NCBI GenBank assembly: GCA_937942355.1 | Contig: CALDEW010000554.1 | Location: 1 to 32,092, forward strand | Source: an uncultured Pirellulaceae bacterium | GTDB lineage: Bacteria; Planctomycetota; Planctomycetia; Pirellulales; Pirellulaceae | Reading direction: 5' to 3' | Length of the DNA: 32,092 bases | Shown here: positions 16,760 through 24,596 of the stretch, in pieces | How positions within the stretch are numbered: position 1 is the first letter of the stretch | Layout: each line of letters opens with the position of its first letter | Notes under the pieces: model-generated | Told to the model about the DNA's origin: nothing | The model's input: only the letters and a program-made list of their open reading frames with translations | Databases searched by the model: none | Made by a program: the position numbers and the translations under genes

Positions 16760-17063
16760 GTGAAAATCCGTCAATTTGATCGAAGTGAGCGTTTTCTGTC
16801 TCGACGACTGCCCGAAAACAGCCGGTTTTAAGCGAACTTTATCTAACTTCGGAATTTAATCAAGCGAAATTTGGCGTTTTTTTGCAAACTTGACCCAAAA
16901 CGTCTTTTCAAAACCTCAAAAACATCCCATTTCGGTGAAATGCTGTCACTTTGGGCCAATTCAAAGCCAATGGGATGCTCATATACATATGGTGTGATAC
17001 ATATGGTGTGCGATCTGTGCCGCGTTTTATGCCTTCAATCCCTCGTCCAACAATAGGAAGAAA
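16760..17063. other. gene-free stretch upstream of ilvB
   Basis: About 300 bp between the ilvB start and the end of the next minus-strand gene. It should contain the ilvB promoter, but no clean -35/-10 pair can be named. It is AT-rich near ilvB, and it holds a 14-bp tandem repeat at its far side (listed separately). No leader peptide, T-box or terminator was recognised. Confidence 0.5.
16983..17010. repeat. exact 14-bp tandem duplication
   Basis: The 14-mer atacatatggtgtg occurs twice in direct succession (16983-16996, 16997-17010). Each copy includes the palindrome catatg. It lies over 200 bp upstream of ilvB. It could be a regulator site or a recent slippage duplication. Confidence 0.85.
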
Positions 17064-18254
17064 CTAACGGGCAATCTCAAGGAGTTGGCTCCGATAACGA
17101 GACCCGAAGGACAGCACCAACAATTGCTGAACGATCTTGGTTTCATCGCTGTTGAGAAATGATTCACCGCCGCCCAATTGCGCGATTTCGATGAATGATT
17201 TCAGTCTGCTGCGGCGATGGCAGGTGACGGTGCTGACGATACCGCGCTGTGCGAAGCGAAAGTCGGAAACCAACTGCTGACATGCCAGCCACTGATCGGG
17301 TTTGGGCGGCGCGTCGCCAAAGATCAGAATCACTTTTTTGGCCCGACTTCGGAAACGATTATTTTCAATCACCCACTTAACGCCTGCGGTCACAGATTCT
17401 GATTTATCTCCTCCGCCTTGAGCCCGTATCTCGTTGAGGAATGTTACGACTTGAGCAACACTGGAGCTTAGCGGAAGCCCTTTGGTAACGTACTGGTCGC
17501 CTTGGTCGCGGTAGGTGCAAACGCTAATGCGAGTCTTGGGGACCAGTCGGAACAAGGTTTCGCCCATCTGCTGGATGCCGTTTTTCACTTGATCAATTTC
17601 AAGATTCATGCTGGCCGTGCTGTCAAAGACGATGGCGATATCAAGTCCGTCATTGCCCAACCGCGACAGCAGTTCATCGAACGTTTCAGGTGGAGTAAGC
17701 GGACTGTCCTCAGAACGTAATTGATCCCAAACATCAGGGCTGCCCTCAATTCCCGCGATAAAATCAGGCACGCCATCAGATGATTTTTGGTGGGGCAACG
17801 GACCACCGAAGCGGCTCTGGCTCCGTTTTTGATCGGAGGTAGTCTGCTGCCTTGGAGTCGGCAACGGCTGAAGCCGATCGAGCTGTTGATGGATCAGCGA
17901 CTCCAAGGGAATCGGCTGGAGTTGCGGAACTTGCAACGACGCCAGACGTTGCTCCCTCGGTGCCGGCAGCACAAAATGATGCTCGACTTCCGCCGGTTGC
18001 TGGCCAGTTGAAAACCAAGGCAGATAAGCCATCAACAGCAACACGCCAACGTGCAACAAAATCACCACCGCAGCTAACAACGAGCGCTGCGCGTAACGCG
18101 GGTCTGCGGCGGCAAGCGTTCGACGGGCGCGGACTTGATCGACCGAGGCCGGCATCTGTACCGGTGACTTGCAGTGCGGACAGCGACCGCGCATCCCAAG
18201 CTGCGCCGCTTGGATGGAAAACGATTTCCCGCACTCAATGCACTTAATATTCAT
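17064..18254 (-). CDS. zinc-ribbon, single-pass membrane protein with von Willebrand A domain
   Basis: A 396-residue protein. The N-terminus is a zinc ribbon with CIEC (C5, C8) and CPHC (C25, C28). A transmembrane segment follows (LLAAVVILLHVGVLLLMAYL, about residues 58-78), then a Pro/Gln-rich linker, then a von Willebrand factor A domain from about residue 195: LDIAIVFDSTASM carries a MIDAS-like DSTAS, and later ISVCTYRDQGDQY and VILIFGDAPPKPD fit the fold. The domain arrangement, cytoplasmic zinc ribbon and external vWA, suggests adhesion or assembly of an envelope complex through metal-dependent binding. I chose the ATG at 18254 because MNIKCIECGK is a typical start; another in-frame start lies 15 codons upstream. 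Divergent from the RTX gene. Confidence 0.75.
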   Translation of the reverse strand: MNIKCIECGKSFSIQAAQLGMRGRCPHCKSPVQMPASVDQVRARRTLAAADPRYAQRSLLAAVVILLHVGVLLLMAYLPWFSTGQQPAEVEHHFVLPAPREQRLASLQVPQLQPIPLESLIHQQLDRLQPLPTPRQQTTSDQKRSQSRFGGPLPHQKSSDGVPDFIAGIEGSPDVWDQLRSEDSPLTPPETFDELLSRLGNDGLDIAIVFDSTASMNLEIDQVKNGIQQMGETLFRLVPKTRISVCTYRDQGDQYVTKGLPLSSSVAQVVTFLNEIRAQGGGDKSESVTAGVKWVIENNRFRSRAKKVILIFGDAPPKPDQWLACQQLVSDFRFAQRGIVSTVTCHRRSRLKSFIEIAQLGGGESFLNSDETKIVQQLLVLSFGSRYRSQLLEIAR

Positions 18255-18574
18255 AAGTTCGATGATAACGTGCTCGGAACCTTCGCAACGATGCATCATG
18301 GGCGAATTATTAGCATTTCCCCAGTTTCAAGGGTATTTCGACAACATCCGAGCGCCCGTGTTGCGTTCTGCCAACATCGAAACGACCAATGATTCAAAGA
18401 GGAAACAGCGAAGAGAAAACACCCAAGGGGAACTTATAGAAGTCATAAGTTTTTCTTTGCAAGCCGGGCCACGGCGACATAGATTTCAGAACGTTTATAC
18501 CCATGCCTGCAACGCTGCGCGATCCGCATCGTAAACAGGCCCACTCATGAAGTACGTCTAATAAAGAAAGATCT

Positions 18575-19771
18575 ATGAAGAAACGACACCATTGTCGGCC
18601 AAGTTATCAGTCGCTGGAACCGCGTCAGGTACTTGCCGCTAACCCTTTGCTGACACTCGATGCCGGCACACTTACGATCGAAGGTTCCAATACGGCAGAC
18701 GTTGTGCAAGTTGCTTACAACGACGGCCAGATCCAAGTCAAATATCAAGCCCAAGGCCAGTCCGCCGGCGGTGAAAGATTCGATGCCAACGACGTTGAAA
18801 GGATTCGTTTCAACGGACGCGACGGCAACGACTTCTTTATTAACCGCTCCGACGTTTCCGTGGTCGCCTACGGCAACAGTGGCAACGACAGATTGATCGG
18901 CGGCAATGGCGACGATGTACTCCGCGGTGGTGACGGCGATGACGTTATCAACGGAGGCAACGGCGATGACAGCCTCCACGGCGATCAAGGCAATGATATT
19001 ATCAGCGGCGGAAACGGCAATGACCGACTTTTGGGTTGGCTCGGAGACGACATCCTGATCGGCGGCAACGGAGACGATTACGTTTCTGGCTACACAGGTA
19101 ACGACTGGTTATCGGGTGATGCTGGCGATGACATTCTTAAAGGTCACGAAGGCGATGATTCATTGCTCGGCCACAGCGGAAACGATGAACTTTACGGATG
19201 GAAAGGCAATGACCGGCTGATAGGTGGCAACGGTGACGATTATCTATCGGGTTACACCGGAGATGATTTTCTCGCTGGCAACAACGGCGAAGACGTGCTT
19301 AAAGGACATGAAGGCAACGACCGTCTCTTCGGAGGTGCCGGCAATGACAAACTTTACGGTTGGTTTGGCGACGACTTGCTCAACGGCGGCGAAGACGACG
19401 ATGAGCTTTGGGGCGGAGCCGACAACGACATCCTGATCGGTTTCACCGGTAACGACATCCTGCATGGCGACACCGGCAACGATTGGATCCACGGTGGTGA
19501 CGGCGACGACGTACTGTTTGGATACCTTGGCAACGACCGGTTAATCGGAGGAGCAGGGTGTGACATGCTCTGCGGCGGCGAAGGACGAGATTCTTACAGC
19601 CAAATCGACGATCATGACGAGGGTTATGATCCCGATTCGCCGTTCGCCAGTGAAGGCATCACGCGCGCTGACCAACAACTTGAAGAAGCTAGTTGGGATG
19701 TCTTAGAAAGACAATATAACGAACTGTCTCGTATCGCATCTCAAGTCGCAAAACGAGTCGCGAACAGTTAA
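18575..19771 (+). CDS. RTX-type calcium-binding repeat protein with LEPR N-terminal motif
   Basis: A 398-residue protein. The N-terminus has a short basic segment and SLEPRQVLAAN (about residues 13-23), the LEPR-type motif found at the start of large exported planctomycete proteins. After a beta-rich region (about 28-95) come about 27 nine-residue RTX repeats (GGxGxDxLx, residues 100-342), which fold as a parallel beta-roll binding calcium ions outside the cell. The nonapeptides are organised in higher-order units of six. The C-terminus is a helical tail (EEASWDVLERQYNELSRIAS). No type I secretion genes or enzymatic domain are seen, so the role may be structural. The gene ends with a clear rho-independent terminator. 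Only a purine-rich aaagaaag precedes the start. Confidence 0.88.
   Translation: MKKRHHCRPSYQSLEPRQVLAANPLLTLDAGTLTIEGSNTADVVQVAYNDGQIQVKYQAQGQSAGGERFDANDVERIRFNGRDGNDFFINRSDVSVVAYGNSGNDRLIGGNGDDVLRGGDGDDVINGGNGDDSLHGDQGNDIISGGNGNDRLLGWLGDDILIGGNGDDYVSGYTGNDWLSGDAGDDILKGHEGDDSLLGHSGNDELYGWKGNDRLIGGNGDDYLSGYTGDDFLAGNNGEDVLKGHEGNDRLFGGAGNDKLYGWFGDDLLNGGEDDDELWGGADNDILIGFTGNDILHGDTGNDWIHGGDGDDVLFGYLGNDRLIGGAGCDMLCGGEGRDSYSQIDDHDEGYDPDSPFASEGITRADQQLEEASWDVLERQYNELSRIASQVAKRVANS
18872..19600 (+). repeat. 162-bp super-repeat of the RTX gene (six nonapeptides per unit)
   Basis: The coding repeats group into 54-residue units at 18872-19033, 19034-19195, 19196-19357 and 19358-19519, followed by a partial fifth. 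Units two to four open with GW-GDD/GND, and units two and three share GGNGDDY-SGYTG at turns two and three and KGHEG at turns four and five. This indicates growth by duplication of a six-turn block. Confidence 0.8.
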
Positions 19772-19801
19772 GCCGACGATTGTCTTTTCTGTCTAATCCG
19801 A

Positions 19802-19835
19802 GCAGGTGGTCCTTTTGGGGCCGCCTGCTTTTTTT
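19802..19835 (+). terminator. rho-independent terminator of the RTX gene
   Basis: An 11-bp stem (19802-19812 with 19818-19828, two G-U-type pairs) has a five-base loop and is followed by seven T (19829-19835). It lies 30 bp after the RTX stop codon. This is the clearest intrinsic terminator in the window. Confidence 0.9.
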
Positions 19836-19915
19836 ATGCGCTTTGGGATGATTTAGTGAATTTGACCTCAAGGGTGCAGAAAGTCCTTTCTGTTGGGCGT
19901 TTTGCGTGTACCCAA

Positions 19916-19949
19916 GGTGCGGCCGCAAGTTTCTAACGCGGCCTGCACC
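19916..19949. repeat. palindromic element upstream of the CotH gene
   Basis: Arms 19916-19926 (ggtgcggccgc) and 19938-19949 pair over 11 bp with one bulged base and an 11-base loop. It ends 31 bp before the CotH start, so it would lie in the leader of the mRNA or at the promoter. There is no T-run. It may be a dispersed repeat or a leader hairpin. Confidence 0.6.
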
Positions 19950-19980
19950 CAATCATAAATTCCAAACAACCCAGAAACAA

Positions 19981-21684
19981 ATGAAATATACGCTTCTCAA
20001 GTTCGTTGCCACTGCGGGACTGTTTGGCATTGTTGCTGTAACAACCACGTTGACCCTTCGCGCACAGCGCGGCGGAGGCCCCAACGCGCCGGACTTAGAT
20101 ATCGTTGCTGACTTCGATGAAGACGAAAACGGTTGGCTTAGTACGGCCGAACGAAACAAAGCACGCACCAAGGTACTGAAAACCAACAGCGCCAATCGAC
20201 GGCCAAATCGTGGAGGCCCCGGTGGACCGCCGGGTGGCCCAGGCGGGCCGGGTGGTCGATACGAAATGACGCCCGGCAAACCGGGCCCAAAAATAACGAT
20301 CCAAGATGCACGAAAACATCCCGATGCCGAGCTCTACGACGCGACGGTGCTGCGGACGCTGTTTATTGATTTTGACCCCCAGCGTTTAGGCGTCGAAGAC
20401 TGGGAGAAGGAACTGGAAATTTTCAAACCCACCGACGTTGAGGTGCCGGCGACGCTTACGGTGGACGGTCAAGCCTATCCCGACGTGGGCGTCAGTTTTC
20501 GAGGTGCATCTTCATTCTTCCGCATTCCTGCAGGACTGAAACGATCGCTGAATCTGTCGATAGATTTTATTGATGAAGACCAACGGCTGTACGGATACAA
20601 GTCGCTCAACCTGCTCAACTGTAATGGCGACCCGAGCATGATGAGCTCGATTCTCTATACTTATCTGGCATCGAAAAAAATTCCGTCGCCCAAAGTAAAT
20701 TTTGTGAAAGTGGTGATCAATGGTGAAAGCTGGGGTTTGTACGTCAGCTCTCAGCAGTTCAACAAAACATTTATTCAAGAAAACTTTGGATCCAAAAAAG
20801 GGGCGCGCTGGAAAGTCTCAGGTAGTCCGCATGGCGACGGCGGGTTGCGATACCTTGGCGAAAACATCGACGACTATCGCGAGCGTTTTGAGATAAAATC
20901 TGAGGACAATGAATTGTCTTGGCGCGACCTCGTCCATTTGTGCAAGGTGCTCAACGAGACACCTGCGGAACAACTGGAAGACGCGCTTGCACCCATACTG
21001 AATATCGATGGTGCACTGTGGTTTCTGGCGGTGGATGTCGCCACCTCTAACAGCGATGGCTACTGGACCCGCGCCAGTGACTACAACATTTACCAAAACA
21101 CCGATGGCCAATTCCAGATCCTGCCGCACGATATGAACGAAGCGTTTCAGGTAAAGCATGGCGGCGGCAGAGGAGGACCCGGTGGCCGTAGAGGGTTTGG
21201 ACCTCCGGGAGGCAGAAGAGGAGGACCGCCCGGTGAAGGACGAGGCCGTGGATTCGGAGGCCCGCCCGGTAGTGGACCACCCGGTGGGTTTGGCGGCCCC
21301 GGCGGAGGAGGTCCCCGAGGCGGAGGCCCAAGACAAGGCGGGATCGAACTTGATCCGTTGGTTGGGCTTGATCAGGAACGCATGCCGCTGAGAAGCGTTC
21401 TGCTGAACAATCCCAAATGGCGTCAACAGTATTTAGACAACCTACGTGAGATCGCTTTGTTGATGAACTGGGAGAACATGGGGCCACTTGTTGCGCAGCA
21501 TCGCGCGCTGATCCAAGCAGAAGTCGAACGTGACACACGCAAACTATTCACGACGAAACAATTTAAAGACGCAACCGGGCAGGGTTCGCCCAAAAAGGAC
21601 TCGACCACCCTCCGCGCTTTCATGGACGGTCGGTCCAAGTTTCTCCTCAAGCACCCAGAGATCAAAGCAATACAAAACCAGTAG
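19981..21684 (+). CDS. secreted CotH-family (spore-coat-kinase-like) protein with EF-hand
   Basis: A 567-residue exported protein. A signal peptide (residues about 1-28, ending LRAQ) is followed by an EF-hand-like loop (DEDENGWLSTAE, D46, D48, N50, E57), a Gly/Pro-rich linker, then a CotH domain from about residue 115: VPATLTVDGQAYPDVGVSFRG, LKRSLNLSIDF, the ILPHDMNEAFQ segment (D384, E387). CotH proteins are atypical kinases that phosphorylate secreted proteins in Bacillus; in planctomycetes the role is unproven. A long Gly/Arg/Pro tract (about 394-455) interrupts the domain just after DMNEAF. The ATG at 19981 is chosen because it starts the signal peptide; an in-frame upstream start would put 25 charged residues before it. 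It ends at a strong hairpin and faces the peptidase gene. Confidence 0.85.
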   Translation: MKYTLLKFVATAGLFGIVAVTTTLTLRAQRGGGPNAPDLDIVADFDEDENGWLSTAERNKARTKVLKTNSANRRPNRGGPGGPPGGPGGPGGRYEMTPGKPGPKITIQDARKHPDAELYDATVLRTLFIDFDPQRLGVEDWEKELEIFKPTDVEVPATLTVDGQAYPDVGVSFRGASSFFRIPAGLKRSLNLSIDFIDEDQRLYGYKSLNLLNCNGDPSMMSSILYTYLASKKIPSPKVNFVKVVINGESWGLYVSSQQFNKTFIQENFGSKKGARWKVSGSPHGDGGLRYLGENIDDYRERFEIKSEDNELSWRDLVHLCKVLNETPAEQLEDALAPILNIDGALWFLAVDVATSNSDGYWTRASDYNIYQNTDGQFQILPHDMNEAFQVKHGGGRGGPGGRRGFGPPGGRRGGPPGEGRGRGFGGPPGSGPPGGFGGPGGGGPRGGGPRQGGIELDPLVGLDQERMPLRSVLLNNPKWRQQYLDNLREIALLMNWENMGPLVAQHRALIQAEVERDTRKLFTTKQFKDATGQGSPKKDSTTLRAFMDGRSKFLLKHPEIKAIQNQ

Positions 21685-21708
21685 CACTTTCGTAGAACGC
21701 GATAGTTT

Positions 21709-21773
21709 GTAGGGCCGGTTCCTATCGGCCACGCCCACCTTTACCCAAAACGGCCGGTGGGAACCGGCCCTAC
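21709..21773. repeat. long hairpin between convergent genes (repeat or bidirectional terminator)
   Basis: Arms 21709-21730 and 21752-21773 pair over 22 bp with only two mismatches, both compatible with G-U pairing, around a 21-base loop. It lies in the 109-bp gap between the convergent CotH and peptidase genes. Its sequence, agggccggttcc and complement, looks like a dispersed planctomycete palindrome. It lacks a T-run, so transcription termination may be helped by another factor. Confidence 0.8.
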
Positions 21774-21793
21774 CGATAGAATTGGCAATCGAA

Positions 21794-23680
21794 TCACGGT
21801 CGAGGCGTTCGTTCGATGATGATCTTAAGCTCGCCGGCGTTATCTGAAAGCTCCGTCCATGAGTCTCGGCAGCGGACGACAAGGTGCCCATCCTGAGACG
21901 CTTTGAAGGTCTCATCGGCCCCTAAATCAAAGGGCTCACTTAATTGGAAGTCGCTGAAAATCGCACCCACCAGTTTCCCTTTACCGGTCTCGTTCCCATC
22001 GCCAGTCAAAGCTTTGCCGGCCTCAGCGATCTGCCAGGTGCCCTCGGTTTGGACATCGTAGGATTGCCCCTTCGCAACGGAGACGCCCGTCGCTTGCCAA
22101 CCGCGCGCCGCCAGAACCTTCCCTTTTACTTTCTTCCCTGAAAGCCGCTTGGGTTTTACGTCCCATTGCCATGCGGCCAGATCCGCGCGATACCCGTTTC
22201 CAAAATTTTTCACAAACTGGTCATACTCAAACGAGATGTGTGGCGCCACGTCTCCGTAGGTCGCCTCGAAGCTGGCCGTTTTCCCAGACATCATCGCCAC
22301 GCCCAAACCCTTGAGGCGACTGGAGTAGTTTTTGTTATTGGCCAGCAAATGACACAACGCCCAACGCCAAGCGTAAGCCTGCCACGAATCGCCGGTGACC
22401 TGTCCTGCAGCGACGATATCCAACATTTTTTTCGGCTTGGCTGTTGTTAAATAGCGAATGACGCCCGAGTGGATGTCGACCTCCAGCTGGCCCTGCTTCC
22501 AGTAGGCTCCCATTTCGGCCATGCCCTCTGAGTACCATACGGGTCCGGTGCTGCCGAAGGTTTGTTGGCAGTACGCATGAACCGCTTCGTGCTGGACGGT
22601 TTGATGTTGATCGCAAGAAAAAACAATCGTTCGGAGCTGCTTGCCTAAAGAACGTGTCATGGTGACACCTGCCGGTTCCCGAATTTTATCAATCGCTCCT
22701 TGAGGAAAATCCGCCTCCGAAAAATTTTCAAGATCCCGCACCACATAGCACTCGATCAAACCTCTTGATGGACGCCGATAATACTGAGACACAAGCTCAA
22801 TCATGGTCTCCAACTTATCCAGCAATATTTGCCCTTGGCGATCTGAAACATCAGTGTGCAACAGAAAGTGCTGGGAGCGCACGTCACGTGGTTGCGCAGG
22901 TTCGTCTGATAGAAGACTGTATTTTGTATCCAGCTGAATGGACTCGATGACCGCTTTGTCCCGTTCGTTTTCCAATTCAATCTCAACGGATTTAACAACG
23001 AGGTGCCCCGTTTTGAGCTTAAGCGCCTCAAACGCAACAACTTTGTCGCCGGCTTGTACGAAATTCAAGTCGTCGCGCTCGATAGCAACCACTGCGTCGC
23101 TGCCAAGATTCACTCTCACACGACTCTTCGAAGCGTATGGTGAATTCGCCACGTTCACGATCAGACGCCCCTTTTTAAATTGCTGGACAACGCCTACGAC
23201 TTCGCATTTTGCAAACCCCGAGTCGTCGGGGGGTGTTATTTCTTTGACGGAACCTTGGTGATTGGATGATGAATCTTGTTTCAATTCGTCTTCACCCACT
23301 AAGGTCAACAGACGGACATCGCCTGCGCTGCGTCCGCCTTTGCGCAGTGACGCTTCGAATTTAACCATCATATTGGGAAGCAAAAATTTAGCTGCGCTGA
23401 CCTGCCCGGTAACGCTGATGCTTGCTGGAGAGTTGAGAGGTTTCCCGTCGATCGAAACGGATCTTTGCCCCTTTCTCTGAATTTGGCAGACGACAATGTT
23501 CTCTTGAGAATCCGCGATTGTAATTTTGTCGTCATTGAGAGCGCGAACCGCACCCGTATTTTTCACTCGGGATTCAACCACAAATTCCTGAGCGCACGCT
23601 TCGCCCTCGACCCGCGCCATAGCAGCAACACCAACAATAGCAATCAACGTGCAAAAGAAAAGTCGTCTTAAAAGCGGCAT
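21794..23680 (-). CDS. secreted HExxH peptidase-like protein with lectin-like C-terminal domain
   Basis: A 628-residue protein with a signal peptide (MPLLRRLFFCTLIAIVGVAA, cleavage likely near residue 30). The first 250 residues contain beta-rich repeats resembling each other (NLGSDAVVAIERDDLNFVQAGD). Residues about 270-500 resemble DUF1570/MA-type gluzincin peptidases: HEAVH (364-368) and WYSEG with the third ligand candidate E385, 17 residues downstream. The C-terminal 110 residues (GWQATGVSVAKGQSYDVQTEG, later LVGAIFSDF) resemble PA-IL-type galactose-binding domains. The product would be a secreted zinc peptidase with a carbohydrate-binding tail; substrate unknown. I chose the ATG at 23680 over an in-frame TTG six codons upstream. 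Converges with the CotH gene across a hairpin. Confidence 0.75.
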   Translation of the reverse strand: MPLLRRLFFCTLIAIVGVAAMARVEGEACAQEFVVESRVKNTGAVRALNDDKITIADSQENIVVCQIQRKGQRSVSIDGKPLNSPASISVTGQVSAAKFLLPNMMVKFEASLRKGGRSAGDVRLLTLVGEDELKQDSSSNHQGSVKEITPPDDSGFAKCEVVGVVQQFKKGRLIVNVANSPYASKSRVRVNLGSDAVVAIERDDLNFVQAGDKVVAFEALKLKTGHLVVKSVEIELENERDKAVIESIQLDTKYSLLSDEPAQPRDVRSQHFLLHTDVSDRQGQILLDKLETMIELVSQYYRRPSRGLIECYVVRDLENFSEADFPQGAIDKIREPAGVTMTRSLGKQLRTIVFSCDQHQTVQHEAVHAYCQQTFGSTGPVWYSEGMAEMGAYWKQGQLEVDIHSGVIRYLTTAKPKKMLDIVAAGQVTGDSWQAYAWRWALCHLLANNKNYSSRLKGLGVAMMSGKTASFEATYGDVAPHISFEYDQFVKNFGNGYRADLAAWQWDVKPKRLSGKKVKGKVLAARGWQATGVSVAKGQSYDVQTEGTWQIAEAGKALTGDGNETGKGKLVGAIFSDFQLSEPFDLGADETFKASQDGHLVVRCRDSWTELSDNAGELKIIIERTPRP

Positions 23681-23866
23681 CTGATCTTCTCTGAACAAGG
23701 AGTAACAATATTTACTTTGATTGGAGATGTGGCGACATATGGCAGTCTACGTCCACCGAACAACAGTTATAGCAAAATCCAGAAGGAGTCTTGATATCAT
23801 TGATCGCAACGGTGAAAAAACCTACATGAGATGTACGAAATCTTAGAACGCCGGCGAATACCCGAT

Positions 23867-24346
23867 CTAAGATCTGTGTTGGGAAATCAAATTGCAAACC
23901 ACCCAAGCAATTCCCATATAAGCAAACAGAACCAAGTTCAACAAAACGCCTTGAACGATGGTGGTGACCATAAACTGAAAACATTCAATCGAAGCTGGAA
24001 CATCTCCGCGAGAAATACGCCCCAGACTACCTTGAAATCCACTCACCGATGAAGAAATACCTATCGCGAAAGCGCCACAGAAAATATCCAAGTAAACACC
24101 AATAAAAAGAATGGAGATTGCAACGCGCGTGCCGTAGGCAATCCATGCCGCCCGCCGAGAAACGGGGTCGGCCATCTTCTGTTGGATTGTCTTTGTGAAT
24201 TCAAGCGCTGAATAACCGATCACAAAGATCAGTACGCCTATCACCATCCCTAGCACAGCAGGGGCTCGCCAATTCCCCATACCGCCACCAATGACAAAGC
24301 TCGGCCCGGCGGCACATACGCAAATTAACAGCCACTTTGCAAACAC
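23867..24346 (-). CDS. multi-pass membrane protein, main part of a frameshifted gene
   Basis: The open frame, read from an internal GTG, gives 159 residues with about four hydrophobic helices (KWLLICVCAAGPSFVIGGGM; APAVLGMVIGVLIFVIGYSA; ISILFIGVYLDIFCGAFAIG; IVQGVLLNLVLFAYMGIAWV). No family function is recognised; it resembles small integral membrane proteins common in planctomycetes. The same frame runs upstream with a natural-looking cytosolic linker, RSKLPNVF, but has no good start. A family-typical N-terminus with an ATG occurs in a different frame at 24450, so the complete protein probably spans 24450-23867 with a one-base loss near 24360-24390, in real DNA or in the assembly. Confidence 0.6.
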   Translation of the reverse strand: MFAKWLLICVCAAGPSFVIGGGMGNWRAPAVLGMVIGVLIFVIGYSALEFTKTIQQKMADPVSRRAAWIAYGTRVAISILFIGVYLDIFCGAFAIGISSSVSGFQGSLGRISRGDVPASIECFQFMVTTIVQGVLLNLVLFAYMGIAWVVCNLISQHRS

Positions 24347-24450
24347 GTTCGGCAGTTTTGATCGGGGTTTCCCGGAAGCGGTTCTATCGTTGCCGAAGTC
24401 ACAGGTGCGGCAAATGGATTTACCGAATCTTCAGGATCAATCTGACTCAT
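24328..24450 (-). pseudogene. N-terminal fragment of the frameshifted membrane protein
   Basis: From the ATG at 24450 this frame reads MSQIDPEDSVNPFAAPVTSA and continues to a stop at 24328. The NPFAAP-type motif is typical of the N-termini of small multi-pass planctomycete membrane proteins (NPYxxP). The membrane segments start in another frame overlapping its end. A single added base between the two would join them. Confidence 0.5.
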
Positions 24451-24485
24451 TGATTTTCATCTTCTGATTCTTCCATTTCCAAAAT

Positions 24486-24565
24486 ATTCCAAAGCGGGAC
24501 AGGAGTCCCGCACTCCAAATTCTATGCTCTTTATGGAGTGCGGTGGCACGACACCGCTTTGGAAT
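24486..24565. repeat. branched palindromic element (candidate dispersed repeat)
   Basis: An outer 12-bp perfect stem (24486-24497 with 24554-24565, attccaaagcgg and complement) encloses an inner 10-bp stem (24508-24517 with 24534-24543) with a 16-base loop. Small side hairpins (ggac/gtcc, ggtg/cacc) fill the arms, giving a Y- or cruciform shape. It sits just upstream of the frameshifted membrane gene. The sequence resembles elements I associate with planctomycete intergenic regions. No transposase is nearby. Confidence 0.75.
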
Positions 24566-24596
24566 TTTTGAAATCGGAAAAGCCAAATCAAAACGG

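Noticed and set aside
16871-17056. 61-codon plus-strand frame upstream of ilvB
   Set aside because: It spans the tandem 14-mer, has no motif and opposes the flanking genes.
16760-17063. Attenuator or leader peptide for ilvB
   Set aside because: No short frame rich in Leu/Val/Ile codons followed by alternative hairpins was found.
18872-19600. Periodic repeats considered as a CRISPR-like array
   Set aside because: The period is 27/162 bp, continuous in frame, and encodes RTX nonapeptides; there are no spacers or cas genes.
20818-21426. 202-codon minus-strand frame opposite the CotH gene
   Set aside because: Antisense shadow; its Ser/Thr/Ala-rich part is the complement of the Gly-rich coding tract.
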